Positions 1-11,543 of a DNA stretch of 46,469 bases are shown in pieces. The stretch is taken from assembly GCF_000143415.4 (NCBI RefSeq), contig NW_003314358.1:18984-65452 (forward strand), read 5' to 3'. Origin of the DNA: Selaginella moellendorffii. Its lineage: Eukaryota; Streptophyta; Lycopodiopsida; Selaginellales; Selaginellaceae. The stretch's first letter is position 1, and every line of letters begins with the position of its first letter. The notes beneath the pieces are model-generated. The model saw only the letters and a program-made list of their open reading frames with translations. It had not been told where the DNA came from and ran no database searches. The position numbers and the translations under genes are program-made.

Positions 1-219
1 TCCTTCTCTATCAGTTGCTTCTAGAAGGTAATTTATGATGTTTTAAAAACTTATATATAATATATATTTAGTTTTCTAGAAGTCTTCCTAGGTATGCATG
101 ACACATCATATGCAATGTGTAAATTGAGGAGTGGTATGAAAAATCTATTTATTAATGATACATTAAAAGACAATTGAATGCATCCACTTGCAATGAGAAA
201 GATGTGTCACATGTCAATG

Positions 220-330
220 TGATAATGATTGTGATAGTGATAGTGTTAGTGCAGCAGATAGTGACAATGATAGTGTCAATGACAGAGACAGTGTCAGTGT
301 TAAAGATGATAGAGTTACAGTGTTAGTCTG
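220..330. repeat. GATAGT/GACAGT-type low-complexity tract
   Basis: The stretch is built from degenerate repeats of GATAGT, GACAAT and GACAGT. No convincing gene covers it, although in one frame it would read as Ser/Asp repeats. It looks like a decayed simple repeat. Confidence 0.6.
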
Positions 331-406
331 TCAAATTTCATAATTACTAGTATTATGAGTTTATTATCTATAGGTAATACAATTTTGTTAATAAAAAAAA
401 AGGCAA

Positions 407-422
407 GGGGGGGGGGGGGGGG
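407..422. repeat. G16 homopolymer after an A-tract
   Basis: Sixteen consecutive G follow a run of A and an AGGCAA spacer. Such a tract is prone to length error in sequencing and could form a G-quadruplex. No gene is nearby. Confidence 0.85.
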
Positions 423-464
423 ATGGATATTATCATAGTGTAAGAATTATTAGTAGCTAGAATT

Positions 465-905
465 TTCAGTAGGATGGCCTAAAAATACCATATTTAGCAC
501 TTGTGGATATAAGATTTACTAACAGAATATTGTTCCTCACTATGAAATGATAATGATTGTGTGTTCTTAACTCTTTCTTGATTTTCTTATACATTCATTT
601 ATGCACATCTTCCACACCAATTCTTGAGCAGTTGTGATAGTGTTCTAGAAAAGTTTCTAGACCTATGCAGCCTTCCGTTTTATCAAATAAAAGTAGTAGA
701 TTGGACACTAGAGATAATATGTGTTCATTCTTTCAAAAGTTTCAGTCATATCTGGAGCAAGATCTTGAAGAAACATCTAGCATCGCTCTTGAAGCACATG
801 ATACAATCCATCTTTAGTAGCAATATCTAGAATATTATCTAGAAGAGGGATCTCTTTTTCAGTCACACTTGGGGCTACAAAAGAAAAAGCCTCACAACAA
901 TTGTT
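465..905 (-). pseudogene. Degenerate copy of an unrecognised gene (tandem copy 1)
   Basis: The minus strand aligns, base for base over long stretches, with the minus-strand unit at 944-1400. Both read EAF..F near the start, then a VLQE/ILQE and FLQDL.P.M block, then TYYL. This copy has several in-frame stops after the FLQDL block and keeps no long frame. The family was not recognised. The arrangement is a tandem duplication followed by decay of this copy. Confidence 0.5.
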
Positions 906-943
906 GTAAAGAATTAAACTTTTGAAAAAACTATGCATAACTT

Positions 944-1400
944 TCACATTACATTAATAGGTGGCCTAAATATCCCATATTCAACACTTACTAATGCAGT
1001 ATTCACCAATGGAATATTGTTCTCCACCATGAAATCATAATAGCTGTGTGTTTCTAATTCTTTCTTGATTTTTTTATACATCCACGCGTGTACACCTTCC
1101 AAACCCACTCTTGGGCATTTGCGACAATGCTCAATAAAATTTACCAAACCCATGCAACCATCTGTCTTGTTTAAATAAAAGTTGCATATAAGACACTGAA
1201 GATAATATGTATCTACATTAAGCTCCCCTACCATATTTGGAGTAAGATCTTGAAGAAAATATTGATATCACTCTTGAAGTATTGAAGGCAATCCAACTCT
1301 TTTAACAACATCATAAGGAGGGAATTTTTGTTCAGTTGCACTCAAGGTTGCAAATAGAAAAGCCTCACAACAACCCTCAAAATGAAAAGGAGGATCGTTG
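944..1400 (-). pseudogene. Unrecognised gene or gene fragment (tandem copy 2)
   Basis: The longest open part (944-1234) encodes 96 residues starting MVGELNV and containing CLIC and CRKC Cys pairs about 25 residues apart, which could bind a metal. The frame continues upstream to FLQDLTPNM and, past one TGA at about 1275, to EAFLFATLSATEQ, so the true gene was longer or has an intron there. The family was not recognised. A second, more decayed copy lies at 465-905. The reading as a broken gene rests on the in-frame TGA; it could also be one exon of a longer minus-strand gene. Confidence 0.4.
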
Positions 1401-1950
1401 TGTAGAGGGGAAGGTGGATTATTGGTTGAGATTAGAGATAGAGGTGGAGACTCATATGAAAGGCCTCCATTACACTCTTCCTAACCATTGCAACGTACAA
1501 GAAGAATTAAACTTCCCAGCAATAAGAATTCTCTGATTAATATACTATATTTCAATCTCGGGAATGATGTTTTATTATGACATGATAATATATTGAATCA
1601 TAATTGTCAGTCTCAGTAATTTCAACCTACTATGAGAGACAAGTAATTATAGGGTTTCAGAAGCTAAAAACTAGTATATAATTAATATATAGCCTTATTT
1701 TATATAGTTGGCCTACCATATATAATAATGGCAAATACACATAGACACGTGAGTATGCCTTTTTGCAAGATTACCTTTCAATCCCAAAATCATATATAGA
1801 TTTCTCTTTGATTTGTCCATATCATATATCTTTGCAAAGACAAAACATATCAAAAGGAATAAGATATATATAAAAAATTTACTTTTTTTTATAATATTTT
1901 AGTGGATTACAAAAGTCATTGAAAGGTTTATAGAGTGGATTTATTAGTGC
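1401..1950. other. AT-rich stretch with no recognised gene
   Basis: Rich in TATATA and poly-A/T. A short plus-strand frame at 1336-1536 overlaps the minus-strand tandem copy and looks like a shadow. Confidence 0.5.
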
Positions 1951-2169
1951 TTATATGCTGTCCATTTCTTCTTTTCTTTTGCTCTGGATTGTTATTTTGG
2001 AAGTAACAAGAGTATTTTTATTAATAGTGACAATGGTCTCCACATTCCCAAATGGGTAATAAGGACCAAGCATATAATATAGAAATTGTGGTAATGAAAC
2101 AAAATTGACAATCTCACATTTCTGTATGCTAGAATTACTTACAAATTTTTTGTCTTCCTTGCTTCCCAT
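1951..2169 (-). CDS. Hypothetical 72-residue ORF
   Basis: Opens with a real ATG (2167-2169 on the minus strand) and reads MGSKEDKKF, with a hydrophobic middle (VSLPQFLYYMLGPYYPF) and a Lys/Arg-rich end. It lies upstream of, and on the same strand as, the broken gene at 944-1400, so it might be a 5' exon of that gene. No family was recognised. It could be a chance ORF. Confidence 0.2.
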   Translation of the reverse strand: MGSKEDKKFVSNSSIQKCEIVNFVSLPQFLYYMLGPYYPFGNVETIVTINKNTLVTSKITIQSKRKEEMDSI

Positions 2170-2609
2170 CTCTGTAAACCCTAAAGAATGAACGAGTGAA
2201 TCAATGTTTCGAATTATTTATATATTTCTTTATATCAAAATTGTTAAAATGTTAAAATGTTGAAATGTACAATAGAAATTTTAGGTTCATTCGAACTTCA
2301 ATATTCGCATTTTATTTGCCAATAAAGCCCAAAAATTTCTATAGGTTCAGACAAACTTCTAATTCTAGAAATTGTATAAATTGCATTAGAAAGATTCAAA
2401 AAATAGAAATCTCCCTGAACCATTAATACTTAAATTCATAAATTTTAAGTTCACCAAAGAATAATATTTTTTTAACTTAATATTTCTTTATAAAACTTAT
2501 GATTGACTATATTGACTAACATTAACTTGAGCTGAATTAAACTCAACTTTGGACCATCCCCCTCCGGGTTCAAGAGACAAGCAATGCCATAGCAATTTAT
2601 CCATGTCAG
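2170..2609. other. AT-rich intergenic DNA
   Basis: No gene or clear repeat seen. Confidence 0.5.
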
Positions 2610-3090
2610 GTGATCCTACAAAAAAAAAAGACTTTCCTAAGGATGGTCACCTGGTTGGGATTGACTAGATCTGTGCAGTTGAGCACCTTGATCTGCTGCC
2701 AAGATGCCTCCACTGTATCATCTCCGTCTACGCGCACCTTGGGTATGAAGATCCAGATCCATGACGTTGTTTTTGGAAGCTGCTATGATCAATCCTGTGC
2801 GATAGGATTCACATGTGACGCTGGTTCTGAAGGTTAAGAGCTTGGAACGAGCCATGGCGATTCAGTCAGACACTTGCGGCTTCAAGCTGGAGACGAGGAA
2901 ACATCGATGGTGGATTTGTATGCCTGTTTGATTCCATGGAGCAGCACGACATCGTTTCCGATCATCCCAGGCTATGCCCACGAGAGCCAAGATGGCGGAA
3001 GCTTTGCTTCTCATGCGAGAACAGGGACTCAAACCCGATCACCATCACTGCCACCAGCTTCACTGATCACCAGGTTAATTCCTCTAGCGT
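2610..3090 (+). pseudogene. Decayed pentatricopeptide repeat (PPR) fragment
   Basis: Short PPR blocks appear in order but in different frames. IHDVVFGS occurs near 2755-2785. VVDLYA (as in NALVDMYAKCG) occurs near 2905. FDSMEQHDIVS occurs near 2930-2965, then PGYAHE in another frame, and AKMAEALLLMREQGLKPD at about 2990-3045, which is a typical PPR helix pair ending in the family's KPD. At least three frameshifts or small deletions separate the blocks, so no protein of family length could be made. It shows the same style of repeat as the intact PPR gene at 13652-15823 and is probably a dead relative. Confidence 0.65.
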
Positions 3091-3654
3091 GTTAAACTGA
3101 ATCTATCAGGTTTTGAGAGCCTATAAACCATGAATAAGGATGAATTTAAATCTTTTTCGTAAATTCAAAAGCTTCCCAGAGTAGCTGCAAGCATTCCCAA
3201 ATGTTGTAGAGGCTGATGCTGGAAGAAAACGAAGATCTAAGCCACAAGAAAGAGTTTCTTATTTGTATCATATGTCCATCCTAGAGAGATCTCCAAACAT
3301 AATAAACGATCTAAAAAGATAGCTTTCATAACTGAAGTCCATTTGCCTCAATGCGGCAAATGCTGCAGATGACAGTTCCTTGATTAGATGATCTCGCACC
3401 TTGCAAGTTCTGGAACTTCTTTCGGCTTGAAGCGGTGGCTTTTCGGGTGAAATATTTCATGTTAAGATGTTACAGAAATAAAGTGGGAGTGAAAAGGAAA
3501 TCCAGCGGTTGCTTGAAAGAAAGCTTTTGCTCGTTAGAGCCCTAGAAACGTGTCCAGCTTCCGGCCTGTCGTATGCTTGGTTGTCAGCTAGGCGCACAAG
3601 CAAGCAAGCACGCAACACACCACAGGTAGATTGAAAGAATCGCAGAGAAACGCT
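3091..3654. promoter_or_regulatory. Upstream region of the MATE gene
   Basis: No gene recognised. It should contain the MATE promoter and 5' leader, but no clear TATA box can be fixed. The minus-strand ORFs here are shadows of the MATE first exon. Confidence 0.35.
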
Positions 3655-6068
3655 ATGGATCGCCCGCTCGCATTTCGTTTCGTGGCTCTTGTGGATCGAG
3701 CCAAGACTCCCCGCAGCTTGCAGTGCCATCTCGGGGGCTCTTGTTTGCGCTTGCTCCGTAGATCTTCCAAGCGAGGAAAGCAAAATGCGTGCTGCTGCTG
3801 CTGCTGCCTTGGGCCGGAAGCTCCCGACAAGGTCCGCTCGTCTCACATCGACGAGGTGGATACGAAGATCACGCCGCACGATGGTGGTGTTGACGCTGCT
3901 TCTCCCACGAGTAGAGGAGAAGAGAATGCAAAGATTGCCACAGCAACAAGCCTGAGCGGCGCCACCAACATGCTCGACCAGATGCGGCAGATTTTCACGT
4001 TTGCTGGGCCAGCGCTGGGGATCTGGTTGTCCGGCCCGATCATGAGCCTCATCGACACCAGTGTTATCGGGACTAGCAGCTCCTTGGAGCTCGCAGCTCT
4101 TGGTAAGCCATTTTCTTCACGTTGATCATGGATTCTTTTTCTCTTTTCTATAGGACCTGGGACTGTTCTTTGCGATGGTTTATCCTACTTGTTTATGTTC
4201 TTGTCTGTGGCGACGTCCAACTTGATCGCAACATCTCTTGCTCACAAGGTTTGCTTGTTGAGAGTTTGTTCTTTTGATGATAGGCTCTCTTTTTTTTTTT
4301 TTCCTCTTTTTTTGTTTTTCAGGATAGGGATGCTGCTGCAAACCACTTGGCGAGGCTTTTGTTCGTCGCCCTTGCTTGTGGTGTGGGCATGCTCGTCATT
4401 TCCGAGCTTTCTTCTTCATCTGTACTTCGATGTACAACTTCGGTTTGCTTTCCCTGCTGCGATCATCAGCCTTTACGTTTTTTTCACTCCTTCCTTCTCT
4501 TGGTTTATTTGCAGTGTTTGTTGGAGAGAAGAACTTGGCACTCGTTCCTGCAGCTGCGAGCTACGTTAACGTAAAAACTTCAAAGTTTCCGCGACTGTTT
4601 TATTCTTTCGTTCAACTCTCGATCTTTAGATAAGAGCATTGGCCTGGCCCGTGGTTCTCCTCGGAATGGTTGCCCAGAGTGCAAGGTTGGTTGATCTTTA
4701 ATCTTTCGTTGGTTTTTGTTTTTTATCTTCGTTTTTTTTTTTTTTTCCTGTCCTAGTCTGGGTATGCAGGACTCGTGGAGCCCCTTGAAAGCACTGCTGG
4801 TTGCAAGCGTCGTGAATGGCGCTGGGGATGTTTTGCTGTGTACATTTCTCGGTTATGGAATCGCTGGTGCTGCATGGGCGACTTCGCTGTCTCAGGTCTG
4901 GTGGGTCTGTTTTATGCCAAGTTTTTCTTTTCTCATGCTTCATGGACGCCAGTATGTTGCAGGATTTCTCATGCTCAAGGCCTTGAAAGCAAAGGATTAT
5001 GATCCCCTGGCAGTGGCCGTGCCACGGATGAAAGATCTCGCACTCATGATCGAGATTACTGCTCCACTTCTTCTAACCATGCTTTCCAAGGTGTATAAAC
5101 TTTTTTTTGTGAGCTAAAACTTTAAAACTGATCGCGTTTCAGGTATGTTTCTACACAGCTATCACATACTTTGCCACTTCTCTGGGAGCAATCACACTAG
5201 GAGCACATCAGGTTTTGGATCTCTCCTTCTTTTTATTTAATTTGGAATGGATTTTCTCCAGGTTATGGTTGGACTATTTATTCTCTTCTCAGTTTGTGGC
5301 GAGCCATTGGGTCAAACAGCACAATCTTTCATGCCAGAGCTGATCTCTGGAAGAAACCGTGATATAAAACAGGTTTGCAAAGAAAAATGAAGAACAAAAA
5401 CAAAACTGTCCATTCTTTCTCACAGGCACAAACATTGCTTCGATCACTCCTCGTCACTGGAGCAGTTTTTGGACTCGCGTTAGCCATCACCGGAGGCTCG
5501 GTTGCGTTGTTAGCCCCGCAGCTCTTCACCAAAGATTCGGCAATCGTGAAACAGGTCGCACTGTTTCTTCTTGTTTTCTTTGACGGTGAAACACTTTTTT
5601 GCAGATGCACTCGCTGTTGCTGCCATTTTTTTGGAGCATTTTAGTGACTCCATCTACACTTGCAGTGGAAGGAACTCTTCTGGTATGTAATAAAAATTTC
5701 TCCACAGCACTCGCTTTGTAGATTAATTCAGATGGTTGTTCAGGCTGGAAGAGACTATAAGTACCTGGGCTTTGGCACCGCTTGCTGCTTTGCTTGTGGA
5801 AGCGTGTTTATGCTGGTAAGTAGAAGTTTCTCTCTCTTGAGCTAACTGGTTGGATCATGGGTTTTCAGCTCTTTCACAAGCTCGGATTCGGCCTAAATAG
5901 CTGCTGGTGGATTTTGTTCCTCTTTCTATCGGTAGTACTTCTTCATTTCTTGAAGATGATCATGATTGCATTGTGTTTTTCTCGCAGGCCCGTTTTGGCT
6001 TATCATTCTCCCGGCTCATCTCATCCAAAAGCATTCTGCGATCAGCTTCTTCTATATACTCGACTTGA
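3655..6068 (+). CDS. MATE transporter, EDS5/DTX46-48-like, plastid-targeted
   Basis: A multidrug-and-toxic-compound-extrusion carrier, a roughly 12-helix membrane antiporter. The closest match recalled is the Arabidopsis EDS5 group in the plastid envelope, where EDS5 exports the salicylate precursor isochorismate. Conserved stretches are [92 protein letters not shown] and AGRDYKYLG. Exons: 3655-4102, 4154-4248, 4323-4431, 4515-4570, 4630-4685, 4757-4895, 4953-5090, 5143-5211, 5262-5372, 5426-5554, 5605-5682, 5744-5815, 5869-5931, 5988-6068. All introns are GT-AG and 50-83 bp; the exons total 1644 nt (547 residues), in frame throughout. The start is the first ATG in frame. Residues 1-105 are Arg/Ser-rich, as in a transit peptide, with six Cys in a row. 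An AATAAA lies at about 6216. The substrate cannot be told from sequence. Confidence 0.92.
3790..3807 (+). repeat. (TGC)6 run encoding six Cys
   Basis: A trinucleotide repeat in exon 1 of the MATE gene, read as Cys x6 in the gene's frame and as Ala x6 in the next frame (ATG at 3785). Confidence 0.9.
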
Positions 6069-6537
6069 AAGCTAAGAACCTACCAGGTGCCATAAGAGAG
6101 ATTAAATCGCACCTTCTTGCAACATTTTACTTGCCAGTAGAATATACTTAAATTATGCCATGATTATCGATCAAATATTTAACATCTTGCGTTGTAGTAA
6201 GGCATTGCAACCAAAAATAAAAAAGAAAAAAGGGAACAAAATGCTCTATCAACAATTATGTAATATAAAAACAAATTAAGCTCCTTGCTTGGGAGCATAT
6301 AAAGGTGTTTTTACTGCCAAGAGGATTTCTTTTTCATAGGAACATTTCTCTACATTATCAAGAGCTATAATCTTGTACAGCGAAGAGTACCATACATATC
6401 AAACTGAAAGAAATATCAAAAGAAAAAAAATATGATCTGAGTCATAATCATATATTATTGTCGATATTTTAATTATTTTTAGCAAAAAAATGCTAAGTTT
6501 TCCCTTATTTTCTCTTATAATTATTTTTCCCATTTTG
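6069..6537. other. AT-rich spacer downstream of the MATE gene
   Basis: Contains an AATAAA-like polyadenylation signal near 6216 and otherwise no recognised feature. Confidence 0.5.
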
Positions 6538-6678
6538 GGTTTGCTTAAATAAACCTGTAGGGGATTGAGATGGTAGTGGATATACCTAAAATATGCTTAT
6601 ATATTCTAGGATATTCTACCATCTAATGGTTGTTATTCATTTAGATTAATTTTGTATTTATAATTTATAAACATGTTT

Positions 6679-6853
6679 TGTGATGGCTAAGTGTACGGCT
6701 ACGATGCCGTATACTAATATTAGCATAATGGGATTTTGGTAGCCGTCGGATTGGTTTCAATCTGGACCATTTGCTCCTATATATAAGTTAGGGTTTTTGG
6801 GCTAATTGATATGCACATTTCTATATTCTTTTTCCATATTCCAGGCACTCACA
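6679..6853 (+). repeat. 5' LTR of the gypsy element
   Basis: Runs from TGTGATGG to CACTCACA. It contains a TATATAA-like stretch near 6778-6785 that could be the element's promoter. The sequence right after it (TTGGTGGAGATGAGGGG) is where the primer-binding site should be; the matching tRNA was not identified. Confidence 0.9.
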
Positions 6854-7133
6854 TTGGTGGAGATGAGGGGCACCTTTGATTGTCCCTGGGGAGTGCTTGG
6901 ATTTGGGATTTCGGTTTAGATTTCGCTTTTGCATCATCTAGATCCAACTTTTTCCATTCGGTTTAGATCTCACTTTTGCATTGTCTAGATCCAGCTTTTT
7001 TCATTTCCTTTTTCTTATTCTTTCTTTTCAGGATTTTGGTTTAGATATAGCTTTTTGCATTGTCTAGATCTACCACTTCCTTCCAGCTTTTTGTCATTTC
7101 TCTTCTTTTGCTCTTTCTTTTTCGTTCATCTTC

Positions 7134-8066
7134 ATGGCCGATCAGCAATCTCCTCCTTTGACTCTAGAGCAGCAGTTGGTTCAATTGCTTGATGCTATGC
7201 ACTTGCAATTGAACAACCAAACTCAATTGATGGTGGCATTCATGGCACGTGGTCCAACTCCTCCTACTCTTGGTGTCAATCCTTACGTTCGGCCAGAGTT
7301 CTTTCGTGGGAATCCTGGGGATGATATGTACCATTGGTTCGATCACTTCACGGTGATTGCCATATATCATTCTTGGGATGATGCTCGACGTTTGCGTGAG
7401 TTCCCCACATGTCTCCAAGGGACGGCGTTGCAGTGGTATAATGGATTGAGCGCAGCCACTCGTGGCGATTGGAGTGTTCTTCCGGATGTCTTCAAACGCA
7501 CCTTCGGACACGCCGACGATTGTGATGATACCTTCCAACAATTGCATCGTCTTCGCCAAGGGCCATTTGAGTCGGTGATGCAATTTGGCGTTCGTTTCTG
7601 AAGTCTTTTGCTTCGTGCGAAGCCCAATATGTCGGAGTGGATCAAGCTAGGAATGTTGTGGCCAGCACTTCATCAAGATCTTGTCGGACTTGTGCATGCA
7701 CTTGCTCCTGCCACCCTTGACGATGCTCTTTGCTTGGCACAACATTATGAGACATTGCCTCTTCCACTTCTCACTCCACATCCTTCAGCTCCACTTCCTA
7801 TGAGTGATGGTCCTGTTCCAATGGAGGTTGATGCTGCTGCTACTCGAGTCCAAAGACAAAGGCAAGGCCATGGTCATGGCCGTGATGTTCGTTGTTGAGC
7901 GTGTGATGAAGTTGGTCATACTTATCGGTGTTGTCGGCGCTTTCCGGATTGGTGACCTCCATTTCCTGGGTGGAGACCTTGGCATCAGCAACGTCCCGTT
8001 GGTGCTGCTGCGGTGGAAGGTTTGGACACCGAGGTGCATCCGGGAAACGAGGAGTCACACGAGTAA
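7134..8066 (+). pseudogene. gag of the gypsy element, broken
   Basis: Starts at ATG 7134 (MADQQSPPL). A retrotransposon Gag core follows: PEFFRGNPGDDMYHWFDHF, then LQGTALQWYNGL, then FKRTFG. Near the end comes a CX2CX4HX4C zinc knuckle for RNA binding (7893-7934), with a TGA inside it. In-frame stops are TGA 7599-7601, TGA 7896-7898 and TGA 7953-7955. The frame then passes to the pol frame near 8060. No functional Gag can be made from this copy. Confidence 0.88.
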
Positions 8067-11000
8067 TGGAGGGACTTTGTGCGAATAAGTTAGTGACCCC
8101 TCCATCTTTCTTTCGAGAGTATCATCAAGGGGTTCACTCGGCACCAGTTCATCCAGTGTTTACTTTCCAAGCTCGTTTTTATAACAAGAGGTCTCCTATT
8201 CTTCTCTCCGTGTTGGTTGATACAGGTTCGAGTTTATCTTCTATTGCTTGATCTGTTGCCACACGTTGTCGTCTACACTTACGTCGTGCAGCGGATCCAG
8301 TTTTCATTCTTTATGGCAACGGCTGTACACATGCATGTGCACGAGATGAGGTGAACCTAGTTGTGCGTGTGGGCAATTTTGAGCTTGAGTTGCAGTCGTT
8401 GCGGGTGGTGCCGAGTCAAGCTTTTGACCTCATTTTTGGTATGGATTGGTTGCAATGCAATCATGCCAAGTGTGACTTTGAGGCTTTTCCCCCTTGTCTC
8501 ATACTTCCTTATGTTTTATTCATTCCTCTCACTTCCGTACCTCTTCGTCCCTCTACTTCTACCTCTGCTTCCATTACTTTTGTTCCCCCACTATTTCCTC
8601 TTGTGTTTTCATCTTGTTCTGCTTTTCCCTTTTCCGATCCCTCCAATGATCTTTGTGTTGCAGCTATTGACCGGCTCATGAAGGAGTATTCTGATCTCTT
8701 TGAATTTGACATATCGTCTGGGGCCAAGATTACCACACGTCATCCCATTCCAACCGGGGATGCTCATCCAATCAAGGTTCCTGTTCGTCATCGGTCACCC
8801 AAGGAGATCAAGATTTTACGTGCAAACGTCAAAGAGATGTTGGAGAAGGGTGTTATTCAGAAGTCGTGGAGTCCTTGGGCATATGAACCTCATCTTGTGA
8901 CAAAGCCTGATGGGAGTATTCGTTTCTGCATTGACTATCGTCCGTTAAATGAAGTGACGATCCCGGATGTGTACCTTCTTCCTCACACTGCTGACCTCTT
9001 GGATCGTTTAGGGCGAAGTCGTTGGTTCACCAAGTTAGATCTTGCTTTTGGGTACTGGCAAGTACCGATGGCCGACGAAGATATTCCTAAGACTGTTTTT
9101 CGTACACCATTTGGTTTGTACGAGTTCTTGGTGATGCTGTTTGGTTTGAACAATGCTCTAGCAACTTTCCAGCGGATGATGGACGAGGTTCTTTGTGATA
9201 TGCTAGAGGTGACTGCTGACTTCATTGATGATGTCTTGATTCACTCGGAGGGGACGTGGGCGGAGCACATTCGTGATGTGTGTAAAGTGTTGGATTGGCT
9301 ACGAGATGTTGGTTTAAAGCTGAAGCGGTCGAAGTGCGTGTTTGGGTCCAAGGACACAATTTATCTTGGGTACCGTATTTCTTGTGAGGGTTTGCAAGTT
9401 GATCCTGACAAACTTGTAGCTGTTCTAAAGTTCCCTACTCCGAAGTGTGTGAATGATGTGCAGCGCTTCCTGGGCAAGGTGCAGTATCTCGGTCATTTTG
9501 TGGATCATCTTTTTTATCACACTGCACCGTTGTGAGCGTTGCTGAAGTCATCAACATCATCTTTCATCTGGTCTTCAGATTGTGAGTGGGCATTTGTGGA
9601 TCTTAAAGAGCTGTTGACGACTTCTCCGGTTTTGGCATATCCTGACTACACTTGACCTTTTATTTTGCGCGTTGATGCTTCTGATATTGGTCTTGGAGGT
9701 GTGTTGATGCAAGAGAGCCCAAGTGTGCCTGGTCAACGTCATCCCATTGCATATATAAGCCGTACGTTACAACCAGTAGAGGTGAACTACTCCACGACAG
9801 AGAATGAGTGTTTAGCGGCAGTTTAGGGTTTTGAGAAACTTCATGCATATCTACATGGTTTTCGGACGTTACTTGAAGGTGACCATGCTGCCGTTATTTC
9901 ATTATTGAAGCGAAAGAACCTGGTTGGTCGTACTGCTCGGTGGGCTTTAAAGCTTCAAATATATGATTTTGATGTTGTTCATCACCCAAGGAGTTCTATG
10001 GCTAATGCTGATGCCCTTTCTCAAACTCCTCTTCCTTCTCCACTCTCTTCTCATGTTTCTGATGAGCCTGTTGTTCTAGCATCTGTGGATTTTCTAGACG
10101 AGGATTTTGTGCCATTGATGGTTGTTGTACTTGATGTTCAGTGTCCACAAGACGCAGAGCAAGTTCTACCTTCTCTGGATGATATTCGCGAGGCTCAAAA
10201 GATTGAGCCGTGGATTCGAAGGCTTCGAGATATGTTTGAGGATCCTGCATCACTTGCTGATGACTTGCCTTTCCGGCATTTACATTCTCAATATCGCCTT
10301 GAAGATGGCCTTCTTTATTTTATGGGGACGGATCCTGATGATCATTTACGGCTGGTGGTGCCTTCTGTCTTTATTCCGCAGTTTCTCCATGCTTACCATG
10401 ATTCTCCTATTTTATGTGGGCATATGGGACATCGTCGTGTGACTGAGAAGCTGCGCAGGTCTTTCTATTGGCCAGGGATGCGACGTGATGTTATCCGGTA
10501 TGTGTGTAGCTGCATTTGGTGCCAAGCTCGTAATACTCCCCCTTGTGCTACGGAAGGATAGTTGGAGTCAATTGCAGTTTCCTGTCCGTTTGAGTTGGTG
10601 GCGTTTGATCTTATGGGACATTTTCCATGGTCGACTGCTAGCAATGAATATGTTATTATTGCTTCTGACTACTTGACTCGTTGGGTGGAAGTTGGTGCTC
10701 TTGCTAGTGCCTCTGCAACTACTATTGGATACTTTCTCTTCAATCGAGTGGTGTTCCAACATTCTTGTCCAGAGCGGATTCTTTCGGATAATGGTCCTGC
10801 ATTTATGGCTGAGGTATTTCATGTTTTGACATCTCGGTTGGGGATATGCCACACTTTTACGAGTGCTTATCATCCACAATCAGACGGTCTGGTGGAACAG
10901 CTCATTCGGACATTCAAAAGGAGGATTGCAAAGTATGTGAACTTTCAGTATTTAGATTGGGATGGTTATCTCTTCGGTATGCCTATGTCACAGGGGTGCA

Positions 11001-11511
11001 AAGTTCTGTTGGTGCTTCACCATATAAACTTCTATATGGTCATAATCCAATATTACCAACGGAGCTAGGTTTACCTTCGCAATTGCCACGAGCTTCTGAT
11101 ACTAAGTCATGGGATCAATATTTGACAAACATTCTTCCACTTGTCCAAGCAGAGTCTGCCGAACACTTAGGCCGCGTACAAATGGGACAACAACGGCACT
11201 ACAACTTCCATCATCGTCCATCTGCAAAGTACAAAGTGGATGATTTGGTGTTAGTCCGTTTTCCCCATCTTACGGTACATGGTTTATCTAAGGGGCTCTT
11301 TGCACAGTGGAAAGGACCATATCGGGTGTTGCGGCAAGTTGAACCGCAAATTTATGAGGTTCGGCATGACGTTCAGCAGGCTGATCCTTCGGAGATTGTG
11401 CATGTGCAGCGGTTGAAACACTTTATACAAAGGGATCAGGAGCAGTTAAATCCGCCGATGCCTCCTCCTGACGTTCCTCCAGATCCCGGCCCATCTACAA
11501 GAGAACCCTAA
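8066..11511 (+). pseudogene. pol of the gypsy element (PR-RT-RNase H-IN), broken
   Basis: Domains in order: protease with VDTGSS at about 8215-8232; reverse transcriptase with KLDLAFGYWQ (about 9035-9065) and the FIDD active-site box (about 9221-9232); RNase H starting ILRVDAS (about 9664); integrase with a zinc-binding HHCC segment (about 10390-10530), core SDNGPAF and a GLVEQ glutamate; then a GPYRV tail motif without a recognisable chromodomain. One frame runs from about 8066 to about 10970, interrupted by stops at 8249, 9533, 9653, 9824 and 10559. A frameshift near 10970 moves the integrase C-terminus to another frame, ending at 11511. Every stop is one C-to-T change away from an Arg or Gln codon. 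Confidence 0.92.
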
Positions 11512-11528
11512 TAGCCTTCCATTATTCC

Positions 11529-11540
11529 AAGAGGAGGGGA
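11529..11540 (+). promoter_or_regulatory. Polypurine tract
   Basis: AAGAGGAGGGGA lies three bases before the 3' LTR, the normal place for the plus-strand primer of an LTR retrotransposon. Confidence 0.8.
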
Positions 11541-11543
11541 TGA

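Noticed and set aside
220-330. CRISPR-like or regulatory array
   Set aside because: Units are only 6 bp and degenerate, with no spacers, in plant DNA.
3631-3654. Earlier start of the MATE gene at TTG 3631
   Set aside because: A TTG start is not expected in a plant nuclear gene; the first in-frame ATG is at 3655.
3457-3879. Minus-strand ORFs over the MATE first exon
   Set aside because: Shadows of the coding exon; no domain features.
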